In this document: positions 44,085 through 53,012 of the stretch, piece after piece | Layout of the letters: every line of letters begins with the position of its first letter | How positions within the stretch are numbered: position 1 is the stretch's first letter | Assembly (NCBI RefSeq): GCF_009932395.1 | Contig: NZ_LSRS01000001.1 | Span: forward strand, 420,741 to 484,740 | Direction: 5' to 3' | Length of the DNA: 64,000 nt | Source: Sporotomaculum syntrophicum | Lineage (GTDB): Bacteria > Bacillota > Desulfotomaculia > Desulfotomaculales > Desulfallaceae | Position numbers and translations under genes: made by a program | The notes under the pieces: model-generated | The model's input: the letters and a program-made list of their open reading frames with translations, nothing else | Told to the model about the DNA's origin: nothing | Database searches by the model: none

Positions 44085-44732
44085 CTAAATATCCTCAGGG
44101 AGTATTTCTTCGCCGTTGACCATTTGATACACTCTATTAGCGGAGTCATGAGTGCCCACCATGAGAAGCACATCACCAGCCTGCAGGATGGTTTTGGCTT
44201 CGGGAGATAGCATTTCATGACCGTTACGGTAAATGGACAATATGGTAGCCCCTGTACGCACCCGAAAATCAGTTTCAGCCAGGGATTTACCCAGTAAAGG
44301 TGAGTTATTGGGCACAGTTACCTCATCCAGCTTTTGCAGCCGCCCGGCCATTTTAAAGGTATAATCTAATAGCTCATTAGTCAGGTGATCGATCTCAGTG
44401 TTCAACTTTTCTCTTTCCTTTAACAGCTCAGTTAAACGTTCCTGAATATCCAGCAAAACTTTTTTCTGGTTGTAGTCCGCCAGGTACTCCCGGGCTGCAG
44501 AATCTGATTTCACCACCACTCCTACACCGGGCATAACATCAACGATACCCCTTTCCTGAAGCAGCGTTAACGACCGTCTAATGGTTTCCGGCGAAACATT
44601 GTATTTACCGGCCAGCGTGGATCGGCCGAATATCTTCTGGCCGATACGGTACTCTCCCCGCACTATATGGGTAGCGATATCCACGGCAATGGTAATGTAT
44701 CTTGCAAGGTGGACATGTTGTTGTTCCCGCAT
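44085..44732 (-). CDS. BusR-like GntR/RCK_C regulator, predicted c-di-AMP receptor
   Basis: A 215-residue protein with N-terminal GntR winged helix (FGRSTLAGKYNVSPETIRRSL), a central coiled coil (LLDIQERLTELLKEREKLNTEI) and a C-terminal RCK_C/TrkA_C domain (GKSLAETDFRVRTGATILSIYR ... GDVLLMVG). This architecture is that of BusR, the c-di-AMP-sensing repressor of betaine uptake in lactic streptococci (family knowledge). Here no betaine or K+ transporter adjoins; the only partner is the membrane protein at 43118. ATG after GAGGAGAG. A GCAAGC-CTGA-GCTTGC repeat lies upstream. c-di-AMP binding is inference from the fold. Confidence 0.8.
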   Translation of the reverse strand: MREQQHVHLARYITIAVDIATHIVRGEYRIGQKIFGRSTLAGKYNVSPETIRRSLTLLQERGIVDVMPGVGVVVKSDSAAREYLADYNQKKVLLDIQERLTELLKEREKLNTEIDHLTNELLDYTFKMAGRLQKLDEVTVPNNSPLLGKSLAETDFRVRTGATILSIYRNGHEMLSPEAKTILQAGDVLLMVGTHDSANRVYQMVNGEEILPEDI

Positions 44733-44763
44733 TAGTTACGCTCTCCTCTTTTTTAATAATTTA

Positions 44764-44785
44764 ACCAGCAAGCTCAGGCTTGCCA
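44764..44785. promoter_or_regulatory. Inverted repeat upstream of the BusR-like gene
   Basis: Plus strand AGCAAGC-TCAG-GCTTGCCAT: two GCAAGC/GCTTGC arms around a four-base spacer, in front of the regulator's start codon. The GCTTGCCAT arm is identical to an arm of the palindrome at 43885-43912. Candidate autoregulatory operator. Confidence 0.45.
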
Positions 44786-44836
44786 TCATTTAAATTGTTA
44801 TTTTGGACTGCTTGGTGTATTTCACTCGTTTACGCG

Positions 44837-45499
44837 CTACTTGCCGCTGTTGGCTGCCTCCCTGATGGCCTGTACCGCGGCAGCCGGGTCAGTTGTGCCA
44901 AATACTGCCGAGCCGGCTACCAGCACATTGGCTCCGGCTTCAGTTACACTGCGGGCAGTATCGGTATTAATCCCGCCATCTACCTCCAGCCACACAGCCG
45001 GTTTGTGTTCCTTTATATACCGGCTAAGCTGCCGTATTTTCGAGAGCATTTGCGGTATAAACTTTTGGCCGCCAAAACCCGGATTCACGGTCATTACCAG
45101 TACCAGATCAAGCAGGGGCAAAACATAATCCAGCCCACTTGGCTGTGTGGCCGGATTAAAGGACAGGCCGGCCTGCTTGCCGGCTTGTTTAATCATTTGC
45201 AAAGTACGGTGTAAATGAGGACATGCTTCGACGTGTACAGTGATAATATCGGCACCGGCATCAATAAAGTCATTTATATACCGGTCCGGGTTTTCAATCA
45301 TCAGGTGCACATCAAAAACCATACCGGATAGCGGCCGCAGCGCCTGAACCACCAGGGGTCCAATGGTTAGGTTCGGCACAAAATGCCCATCCATGACATC
45401 AATATGTAAAAATTCCGCGCCGGCTTGCTCCACAGCCCGCACCTGGTCACCCAAGGCGGTAAAATCAGCCGACAAAATTGACGGGGCAATTTTAAGCAA
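44837..45499 (-). CDS. rpe: Ribulose-phosphate 3-epimerase
   Basis: A 220-residue TIM-barrel enzyme of the pentose phosphate pathway. Motifs: [44 protein letters not shown]. One base after rsgA stop, so the final gene of the prkC-rsgA-rpe run. Confidence 0.96.
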   Translation of the reverse strand: MLKIAPSILSADFTALGDQVRAVEQAGAEFLHIDVMDGHFVPNLTIGPLVVQALRPLSGMVFDVHLMIENPDRYINDFIDAGADIITVHVEACPHLHRTLQMIKQAGKQAGLSFNPATQPSGLDYVLPLLDLVLVMTVNPGFGGQKFIPQMLSKIRQLSRYIKEHKPAVWLEVDGGINTDTARSVTEAGANVLVAGSAVFGTTDPAAAVQAIREAANSGK

Positions 45500-45500
45500 A

Positions 45501-46379
45501 CTAATATCTCCTTTCCTCCTCCATTACTTCTGCTAAAAAATCCAGGTAATGCCGGTAACGCAGCGAGGAAATCTTCCCCCGCTCCACAGCAGCCTTAACC
45601 GCACAGCCCGGTTCCCGGTTATGCAGACAGCCGGTAAACTTACACCCTATCTCGAACTGGGCAAACTCATTAAAATAACCGGCTAAATCCTCCCGCCGCA
45701 TGGCCGGCAGACGCATACTGGAAAAACCGGGGGTATCTGCAACCAGACCACCGCCGGCCAGGGGAAGTAACTCCACGTGTCTGGTGGTATGTTTACCCCG
45801 TTTTAACTTAGTACTGATATCCCCGGTTTTTAGCGCTAAACCGGGCTGCAGAGCATTTAACAGGCTGGACTTGCCCACCCCGGAAGGACCGGCGAACACG
45901 GTAATCCGTTCCTTTAAAACCGCCCGAAGGTTATCCATGTGGACTCCCGTTTTGGCACTAACTCCAAACACCGGGAGCCCTGTTTTCCGGTACTCTTTTA
46001 CTATGTCAGGTTGCTCAGTCTCAGCCAGACCGGATAAGTCGAATTTATTAAAGCAAATCACCGGGCTAATGCCGGCAGCCTGAGCCTGCACCAGAAAACG
46101 GTCCAGCAGTACCGCACTTGGCTCCGGGTTACTGATGGCAAAAACAATCACTGCTTGCTCAACATTAGCCACCGGTGGCCTGATTAGTTCTGTACTGCGT
46201 GGAAGAATTGCCTCCACCACACCCTCTGTATCATTAATCTGCTTCACATTAACCCGGTCACCCACCAACGCTTGCCCGCTTTGACGGCGAATTTTTCCCC
46301 GGATGGTGCATCGTAGAACCCGATCTTTAGCCAAGACAAAATAAAAACCACCATAGGCCTTTATTATCACACCGTCCAT
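45501..46379 (-). CDS. rsgA: RsgA, small-subunit ribosome-biogenesis GTPase
   Basis: A 292-residue circularly permuted GTPase. OB domain (1-70), G4 NKFDL before G1 [14 protein letters not shown], then G3 DTPGFSS, and a C-terminal zinc knuckle [14 protein letters not shown]. It matures the 30S subunit. Eleven bases after the PASTA kinase gene, as in most Firmicutes. Confidence 0.96.
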   Translation of the reverse strand: MDGVIIKAYGGFYFVLAKDRVLRCTIRGKIRRQSGQALVGDRVNVKQINDTEGVVEAILPRSTELIRPPVANVEQAVIVFAISNPEPSAVLLDRFLVQAQAAGISPVICFNKFDLSGLAETEQPDIVKEYRKTGLPVFGVSAKTGVHMDNLRAVLKERITVFAGPSGVGKSSLLNALQPGLALKTGDISTKLKRGKHTTRHVELLPLAGGGLVADTPGFSSMRLPAMRREDLAGYFNEFAQFEIGCKFTGCLHNREPGCAVKAAVERGKISSLRYRHYLDFLAEVMEEERRY

Positions 46380-46389
46380 AAAGGCCCTC

Positions 46390-48261
46390 CTATTTTAAAT
46401 TTTCTTCCCAGATTAATTCTTTGTCGATATATACCTCTACCACCCCACTGCCCAGGTATGTGATTCCCTGCACAATCCGGTCACCAGCCACATGTGAGTT
46501 GGCATACTGCACCTGGCGTCCCTGGATATCTTCTACTATTATTTCCACCACGTGGGTATTTCCGTCATCCGGTATTTCATCCGATATTTTAACCTCTGCC
46601 GATCTTTGTACCGGTCCGGGTCCGTTATTTATTACCACGCTGACCTGCGTTCCTTCTTCAACCTCAGTACCGGAAACCGGTTTCTGGCTGATAATTTGTC
46701 CTTTTAAAAAACCGGGGGCAAATTCTTGTTCGACATCATCTTCATTGAGCTGTAAATTCAGCTCCTTTAAAATTAGCCTGGCCTCATCCAGGGTATGGCG
46801 AATTAAATCGGGTACTTTTTGTAATCTGGGCTCCGGACCCTTACTGATGGTAATCTTGATCTCCGTACCTTTGGGCACCTGCTTGCCGGCGGTTACCGAC
46901 TGCAGCACTACTTTGCCCTTGGCTACTTCATCGTGAAATATTTCATTATAGGGACGGGCCAACTTTAAACCTGCCTCGTTTAACCTGTATTCCGCCTCAA
47001 AATCACTCACATTGTATAAATCAGGCACTTCCCTCATTTCCGGGCCTTTGCTGACTGTCAGGATAACCTCCCGGGGCGGTTTAACGGCAGCATCCTCCGG
47101 TCCAATGCTCTGGGCAATAACTTTGCCCTTTTCTATTTCCGGGTCATAGGCTTCAATAAAGCTAACCGTTAGGTCCAGCGCTTCCAGCTTCGACTTGGCC
47201 ATTTCTTTGGTCATATTAACGACACTGGGTACTTTTAAGGTCGGAGTATTCAATAAATCATATAAACCATATAGACCGCCGGCCAGCAGGCCGGCCAGCA
47301 TTACTACCACAACCCAAAGCCAGTATCGCCGATCTCGTCCTCCAGTTTTAGTGGGCGGCTCATCGATATTCTTTTTGTTGGCTGCCCCGGCTCCCGCCAT
47401 GGCAATGATTTCTTCGGTGGGCAAAACCATTGTGGCCTGCCCTGTATCCTCCAGCGCGAGTTCCAAATAGCGGGCCATCTCCCCGGCACTTTTATACCGG
47501 TCTTCAGGCTTCTTCTCCATGGCCTTCATCACTACCGCCGCCAATTCCGCAGGTACGTCTTGGTTAACTTCATTAACTGGCTGCGGGGTTTCTTGAATGT
47601 GCTTGATGGCTATAGCTATAGGACTATCACCGCTATAAGGCTGCCGGCCGGTTAGCATTTCGTATAACAAAATACCCACAGCGTAAATATCTGATTGGGT
47701 GGTAGGAATCTCACCCCTAGCCTGTTCAGGACTTAAATAATGAACCGAGCCTACAATTGTATCCGTGCGGGTGATTGTTGACGCGGTAGCTTCCAGGGCA
47801 ATACCGAAATCGGTTAGCTTAGCCCGCCCACCTTCGGTAATTAAAATATTGTGGGGTTTAACATCCCGGTGCACAATATGGTTTTCATGGGCATGTTCCA
47901 GCGCTTCACAAACTTGCATAGCGAAACGCACAGCCTGCTCAGGTGCAAGTACGCCGTTTTTACGAATAACGTTCTTTAGGTTATCACCCTGGACGTATTC
48001 CATGACCAGATAGTGAATATTCTCTTCCTGGCCCACATCATGAATATTGACAATGTTGGGATGGGACAGGCTGGCCACGGCCTGGGCTTCGCGTTTGAAA
48101 CGCCGTATAAAATCCTCGTCTGAGGTAAACTCAGGGCGTAAAACCTTTATGGTTACATAACGGTTTAAATAAGTATCCCGGCCCTTGTATACAATGGCCA
48201 TACCTCCGCCACCCAGTTTTTCCAGTATCTCATACCTGTTTCCCAGCATTTTGCCTATCAT
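46390..48261 (-). CDS. prkC: PrkC/Stk1-type PASTA serine/threonine kinase
   Basis: A 623-residue membrane kinase. Kinase domain 1-265 with LGGGGMAIVYKG (note VTIKVL for the usual VAIKVL), HRDVKPHNILI, DFGIAL, then activation loop TITRTDTIVGSVHYLSPEQ. TM near 313-335. Three PASTA repeats (about 345-410, 413-480, 483-550) that sense muropeptides or lipid II, then an extra C-terminal beta domain of about 70 residues. Co-transcribed with the PP2C gene cluster. Signals peptidoglycan state; in B. subtilis PrkC triggers germination. Confidence 0.95.
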   Translation of the reverse strand: MIGKMLGNRYEILEKLGGGGMAIVYKGRDTYLNRYVTIKVLRPEFTSDEDFIRRFKREAQAVASLSHPNIVNIHDVGQEENIHYLVMEYVQGDNLKNVIRKNGVLAPEQAVRFAMQVCEALEHAHENHIVHRDVKPHNILITEGGRAKLTDFGIALEATASTITRTDTIVGSVHYLSPEQARGEIPTTQSDIYAVGILLYEMLTGRQPYSGDSPIAIAIKHIQETPQPVNEVNQDVPAELAAVVMKAMEKKPEDRYKSAGEMARYLELALEDTGQATMVLPTEEIIAMAGAGAANKKNIDEPPTKTGGRDRRYWLWVVVVMLAGLLAGGLYGLYDLLNTPTLKVPSVVNMTKEMAKSKLEALDLTVSFIEAYDPEIEKGKVIAQSIGPEDAAVKPPREVILTVSKGPEMREVPDLYNVSDFEAEYRLNEAGLKLARPYNEIFHDEVAKGKVVLQSVTAGKQVPKGTEIKITISKGPEPRLQKVPDLIRHTLDEARLILKELNLQLNEDDVEQEFAPGFLKGQIISQKPVSGTEVEEGTQVSVVINNGPGPVQRSAEVKISDEIPDDGNTHVVEIIVEDIQGRQVQYANSHVAGDRIVQGITYLGSGVVEVYIDKELIWEENLK

Positions 48262-48405
48262 AATTATTTCTCCTCAACATTCTACTGTTCGATTAGCGCT
48301 TTTTAGTGATGAGGTTTTTGCCTCACTTGCAGCTAAGCTATTGTGCTCAAGACGCTGAGCCATCACGTGCCCGAAGATTAATCTTGCGGTTTAAAAAAAG
48401 CAGAA

Positions 48406-49788
48406 TTAGATAGATAGCTCCAGCGCCTGCCGGATAACCTCACGGGCAAGCGGGGCAGCCACGGCTCCACCTCCGCCGGCATTTTCCAGCAACACCGCTA
48501 CCGCAACCCGAGGATCCTGGGCCGGCGCAAAACCAACAAACCAAGCATGGCTCTGACCATGCGGGTTTTCCGCAGAGCCCGTTTTACCGGCCACCGTGAT
48601 GCCAGGCAGCGCCGCCGCCTTGCCAGTACCCTGTCTGACCACAGCCACCATGTCTTCGTTGATCGCAGCAGCCACCAACGGATCCATGGCCTGCAGCCAT
48701 TCCTTCGGTTGTATTTCTACTTGACCGTTGGCCTCGCCACTATATCCTGATACGATATACGGCTGCATAATGACACCATCGTTAGCCACAGCTGCAGCCA
48801 GCACAGCGGCCTGAAGAGGGCTAATCAATACTTCGCCCTGCCCGATGGCACTGGAGGCCAGGTTCGGGCCGTCCATTTTACCGGCTGCGGTAATACTACC
48901 AGGATATATCGGCAGTGAAAAAGTAAAATTTTTGCCAATGCCAAAGGCCTGCACCTGCCTGGTAAATTCCTCCGTGCCTACAGCCAACCCGTATCGCGCA
49001 AAAGCTACGTTACACGACTTGGCAAAGGCTTCCCGGAAATCCACCCTACCATGTACCCCATTATCACGCAGGGTAAAACCGGTGATCTTTAACTGCCCTG
49101 CACAGTTTATAGTATCCCCCACCCGATCAGGTAAACTGGACCGGTACGCCGCTGCGGTAACAATTTTAAAAACAGAACCTGGCGGATAAGCACCCAGGGT
49201 AGCCCGGTTTAGCATCGGTGCATCTGAGCGGTCCATATAGTTTTCCAACTTGACAGGGTCATAGTCCGGGTAACTGGCCATAGCCAGTACTGCACCGGTA
49301 GAAGGTTCCAGCACTACTATGGCTCCTTTTTTACCAGCCAACAAACTGGTGACCTTTTGTTGCAGTCCGGCATCAACTGTCAGGCTCACATCATTACCAA
49401 TACCAGGGTGGCCTAGTATTCGATCCCGCAGAGTAGATACACTATCTTCCTTCAGACCCAGCAAAATTTTGGCCATAGACTTTTCAATACCGGCAGCCCC
49501 ATATTTACTGGATTGATAGCCCACAATATGCGCAGCAGCATTGCCCAGCGGGTATTCCCTGGCATAACCATCAACCATCTTTACGCTGCGGGCCAGTACT
49601 GTGCCCTGCCTATCCACAATATTCCCCCGCTTAATTTGGCTTTCTAGGACAGCTATGCGCGGGTCCGCCGGCGCAAGGCCGCTGCTGGACACACGGTCAA
49701 TAAAAAACGGAATCCAGCCCAGGTACACACAGATCACAACCAGGCCCGCCAGGATGACATAGGCCAACTTGCACACATTACCCTTCAT
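48406..49788 (-). CDS. PbpA/FtsI-type penicillin-binding transpeptidase
   Basis: A 460-residue class B PBP. N-terminal TM, non-catalytic domain with RGNIVDRQGTVLARS, then transpeptidase: SxxK in PPGSVFKIV, SxN in AKSCNVAFA, KTG in VAGKTGSAENP. Shorter than most PBP2 and similar to actinobacterial PbpA. Start overlaps the RodA/FtsW stop as ATGA. It cross-links peptidoglycan with the neighbouring SEDS protein. Confidence 0.92.
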   Translation of the reverse strand: MKGNVCKLAYVILAGLVVICVYLGWIPFFIDRVSSSGLAPADPRIAVLESQIKRGNIVDRQGTVLARSVKMVDGYAREYPLGNAAAHIVGYQSSKYGAAGIEKSMAKILLGLKEDSVSTLRDRILGHPGIGNDVSLTVDAGLQQKVTSLLAGKKGAIVVLEPSTGAVLAMASYPDYDPVKLENYMDRSDAPMLNRATLGAYPPGSVFKIVTAAAYRSSLPDRVGDTINCAGQLKITGFTLRDNGVHGRVDFREAFAKSCNVAFARYGLAVGTEEFTRQVQAFGIGKNFTFSLPIYPGSITAAGKMDGPNLASSAIGQGEVLISPLQAAVLAAAVANDGVIMQPYIVSGYSGEANGQVEIQPKEWLQAMDPLVAAAINEDMVAVVRQGTGKAAALPGITVAGKTGSAENPHGQSHAWFVGFAPAQDPRVAVAVLLENAGGGGAVAAPLAREVIRQALELSI

Positions 49789-51041
49789 AGGCTATCAGCC
49801 TCACCTGATATGTTAAGCAGCATCCCGGCCAAAATAAAATTGGCCACCATTGAACTACCTCCGTAACTGATAAATGGTAAAGTGATCCCCGTCATGGGTA
49901 ACAATTTAGTAACACCGGCAATGATAATCAATACCTGTAAACCTAAAATGGCCGTAAAGCCGGCCGCCATCAACCCGGCATATTCATCCCTTGCTGCCAG
50001 AGCGATTTTAAAGCCTCGGTAAATCAGCAGCATGTACAAAATCAAAATACCAACCCCGCCCAGCAAGCCGGTTTCTTCACAAATGGCTGAGAAAATAAAG
50101 TCAGTGTGCACCGCCGGAATAAAGCCGGGATATCCGGCCCCCAGCCCGGCGCCTAAAATACCGCCATTTTTGATCGCATAAAGGGACTGGATAATTTGAT
50201 ATCCTGATTCCTGGGCAGTAGCCCAGGGGTTCAGCCAGATAGCTACCCTGGTATGTACGTGATCCACCAGCAGGTAGGCCGCTGCCGCCCCGGCCAAAAA
50301 CATTAAAGCACCCAACAGGCTATACATCCACCTGGCTGTAGCAATGTAAACCATAGCGAGAAAGGTGCCAAAATATATCAGCGCTGTGCCCAGGTCTTTT
50401 TGAAACACCAACACTAACAGCGCAGTCAGCCACATCCCAACCAGCGGTCCCCATTGCTGAACACCGGGTAAAATATAGACCCGCTGCTCACCTCCCTGCA
50501 ATAGCATGCGGCTTTCCATTAAATAACTGCCCAGAAAAAAAACCAGCAGCAGCTTTACAAATTCTGATGGCTGAAAGTGGAACAGACCCAGGTCTAACCA
50601 GCTTTTCGCCCCACCCTGTTCAATACCAAAAAATATCGGCAGCAGCAAAGCTAAAATACCAGCTAAAGCCACCAAGTACTTGTAGTCTGCCAATTCCCGG
50701 TAGCGGCGCAGCAAGGTGGTGGTCAGGTACAAGGCAGCCAGGCCAATAACCACCCAGGACAACTGCCTGTACCCGTAACCAGGATTTAAACGAAACAGAA
50801 AGACCACCCCGGTGCCGGCCAGGAAGCTGATTAAAGGTACGATGTACTGGTCAAAATTGACCCGACGCCACTGCCAAAGCACACTGAGCAGCATAAATCC
50901 GGTAAACATGAGCAGTGCTGCGGCTATAGCCCATTTTCCATCCGTTCCGGTGGGTTCCTTCAGGTAGAGGATGCTCCCCCCGGTCAAGGTATACAGAAAA
51001 ACCATTGCCAGCAATATACGCTCTTTACCACGCCTGTACAA
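49785..51041 (-). CDS. SEDS-family glycosyltransferase (RodA/FtsW/SpoVE type)
   Basis: A 418-residue polytopic protein with about ten TM helices. Family signatures: GGAKSWLDLGLFHFQPSEFVKL (with the catalytic-region WLxxG/QPSE) and FISYGGSSMVANFILAGMLL at the C-terminus. Polymerises glycan strands from lipid II with its class B PBP partner, here the adjacent gene. TTG start one base after the PP2C gene. Whether elongation or sporulation type cannot be decided from sequence. Confidence 0.93.
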   Translation of the reverse strand: MYRRGKERILLAMVFLYTLTGGSILYLKEPTGTDGKWAIAAALLMFTGFMLLSVLWQWRRVNFDQYIVPLISFLAGTGVVFLFRLNPGYGYRQLSWVVIGLAALYLTTTLLRRYRELADYKYLVALAGILALLLPIFFGIEQGGAKSWLDLGLFHFQPSEFVKLLLVFFLGSYLMESRMLLQGGEQRVYILPGVQQWGPLVGMWLTALLVLVFQKDLGTALIYFGTFLAMVYIATARWMYSLLGALMFLAGAAAAYLLVDHVHTRVAIWLNPWATAQESGYQIIQSLYAIKNGGILGAGLGAGYPGFIPAVHTDFIFSAICEETGLLGGVGILILYMLLIYRGFKIALAARDEYAGLMAAGFTAILGLQVLIIIAGVTKLLPMTGITLPFISYGGSSMVANFILAGMLLNISGEADSL

Positions 51042-51042
51042 A

Positions 51043-51759
51043 TTAATCCACCGCCAGAAAAATAATGGTTATATTATCGTTGCTCCCGCAGGCAATGGCT
51101 TCCTTCAGTAGCAGATGCACACCTTCTTCAGGGTCTAAGGCCTGCAGCATTAAATCGCCAATACGCTGCTCCGGGACAAAGCCGGTTAGTCCATCAGTAC
51201 AAATGAGCAACCGGTCACCCCAAGCCAGTTCATATTCAAAGATATCGGCAACCAACCGGGGGCCGATACCCAGCGCTCTGGTTAAAACATTGCGCCGGGG
51301 ATGCTGCATGGCTTCCTTTTCGGAAATGCCGCCCCAATCAATCAGCTCCTGTACCAGCGAGTGGTCGATAGTTAATTTATTAATTTTACCTGACCGCAGT
51401 AATAATGCCCGGCTGTCACCCACATTGGCCACAATGATCTTAGCACCTTCGATCAAACAGGCGGTGATCGTGGTGCCCATCCCCTGCCGCTGGGGGTTTT
51501 CCCTGGCCGCCTGGTAAATGGCGTCATTGGCCTGCTGGATCGCTCTGGCCAGCTTTTCACGACCGGACTTAATATTAGCCTGGTTTTCTCTCAAATACCG
51601 TTCCAGTACCTCAAGGGCCATCCGGCTGGCGACATCTCCGGCCAGGTGGCCGCCCATACCGTCCGCCACAGCAAATAAACCTAAATCAGGATAAACACAG
51701 AGCCAATCTTCATTCCTCCGGCGCACCGGGCCGCACTCGGTGATCTGACTCCACTTCAT
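51043..51759 (-). CDS. prpC: PP2C-family serine/threonine phosphatase (PrpC/Stp type)
   Basis: A 238-residue phosphatase with metal-binding motifs RRNEDW, VADGMGGHLAGD, GDSRALLLRSGKI and CGSNDNITII. It reverses PrkC. Overlaps the end of the FHA gene by 50 bases, and precedes the SEDS gene by one base. Confidence 0.95.
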   Translation of the reverse strand: MKWSQITECGPVRRRNEDWLCVYPDLGLFAVADGMGGHLAGDVASRMALEVLERYLRENQANIKSGREKLARAIQQANDAIYQAARENPQRQGMGTTITACLIEGAKIIVANVGDSRALLLRSGKINKLTIDHSLVQELIDWGGISEKEAMQHPRRNVLTRALGIGPRLVADIFEYELAWGDRLLICTDGLTGFVPEQRIGDLMLQALDPEEGVHLLLKEAIACGSNDNITIIFLAVD

Positions 51760-52252
51760 AACCCCACCTCACAAACTTGAAAATAATCTCACCGATTCTA
51801 ATTTGATCACCATTGGCCAGTACAGTGGTCTCGGCAAGGGGCTTACCATTTAAATAAGTACCATTCTTGCTGCCCAGATCTTCCAGCCAGTACTGTCCGT
51901 CCCGGTTATACAACCTGGCATGGTTGTTTGAAGCAAACCGGTCAGGCAAAATAATTTCGTTTTGCGGCCCACGACCTAACTTAAGCTCCCTGTCCAGGGC
52001 AAACTCCAAACCCTCAAGAGCATATTCTTGCGGCGCAGATTCAACCCGCAACAGTCCCGGACCATTTCGTTCAGTAGCAGCCGGGAGGTAAATTTGCTCA
52101 CCGTCATCCAGCGTAAAAGCATGGGCTGTTTTTTGATGCTTTGCAGTGTTATGTAAATCCTTAATTAAATAAGTTAAAACTATGCATATAAATACGTAAA
52201 TTAAGACCGTAAAAGAGGTGCGCAATACAAATAAAATAATATCCAAAATCAT
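51710..52252 (-). CDS. Membrane-anchored FHA-domain protein (FhaB-like)
   Basis: A 180-residue protein: N-terminal TM helix (ILFVLRTSFTVLIYVFICIV), linker, and a C-terminal FHA domain (LGRGPQNEIILPDRFASNNHARLYNRDGQYWLEDLGSKNGTYLNG) with Arg and Ser/His phosphothreonine contacts. Reads phosphorylated kinase targets. ATG overlaps the stop of the upstream FHA gene. Confidence 0.9.
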   Translation of the reverse strand: MILDIILFVLRTSFTVLIYVFICIVLTYLIKDLHNTAKHQKTAHAFTLDDGEQIYLPAATERNGPGLLRVESAPQEYALEGLEFALDRELKLGRGPQNEIILPDRFASNNHARLYNRDGQYWLEDLGSKNGTYLNGKPLAETTVLANGDQIRIGEIIFKFVRWGYEVESDHRVRPGAPEE

Positions 52253-52998
52253 TCCACCTTAAAGATCAATACCGTATTGCCCATTTTAATCATATCCCCA
52301 TCGGCCAGCTCGTGCTGGGCAATTTTCACTCCGTTAACATAGGTCCCATTTGTGCTGGAACGATCACTAATCATAAGCTTCCGGCCGGTACGGGTAATTA
52401 CAGCGTGACGTCTGGATATACTGCTGTCCGGCAGACAAATATCGCAAATTTCTCCGCGACCAATGACTAGCTGGTTGCCGGATAGCACAAAACGTTGACC
52501 AATAAACGTGCCCTCTACTACCTCCAGCAAACCGGTTTTTGGAATTACTTCAGGTACATCGCGCACCGGGGTAAAACGCAGCGTATCCTCAACTTCCAAC
52601 TGCTCCTGGTCCGGCGCTGCTTCCACGCTCTCATCAAAAAAACTTTTTATCTGCAGCTCTCCCTGGGGCAAATCCTGGTGTTCCATAAAGGATACTGCCA
52701 CCGGCCCCAGCATGGTATATTTTTTTTCAACCGCCTTGTTTTTTACATACTCGCTCATCTCGGCGGTAAACCGGTCCAGCAGCGGTTCAATTGTGGCAAA
52801 GTCCCCTGGTGCCAGAGAGATTTCAAACCGGTTGGGCACGAAAATATTTTTAAGTCCGGACCGTCGCCGGTCACGCATTTCCCGCGCCAGTTTTTTGGCT
52901 ATTTCAACCGGCTGCAATTCACCGCTGCCAAATTTATCCTTAAAAAAACCCTCAATATATTTCTCCAGGTTACCTTCCAGCTCTGAAAAAAACCCCAC
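52249..52998 (-). CDS. DUF3662 + FHA protein (FhaA-like)
   Basis: A 249-residue protein. N-terminal DUF3662 domain (about 1-120: VEIAKKLAREM... FVPNRFEISLAPGD), linker, and C-terminal FHA domain (VIGRGEICDICLPDSSISRRHAVITR... NGTYVNG). In Actinobacteria, FhaA binds phosphorylated MviN/PknB partners in cell-wall control. It starts the FHA-FHA-PP2C-SEDS-PBP-kinase operon, 15 bases after rlmN. Confidence 0.9.
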   Translation of the reverse strand: MGFFSELEGNLEKYIEGFFKDKFGSGELQPVEIAKKLAREMRDRRRSGLKNIFVPNRFEISLAPGDFATIEPLLDRFTAEMSEYVKNKAVEKKYTMLGPVAVSFMEHQDLPQGELQIKSFFDESVEAAPDQEQLEVEDTLRFTPVRDVPEVIPKTGLLEVVEGTFIGQRFVLSGNQLVIGRGEICDICLPDSSISRRHAVITRTGRKLMISDRSSTNGTYVNGVKIAQHELADGDMIKMGNTVLIFKVE

Positions 52999-53012
52999 TG
53001 TAGATCACCTCG

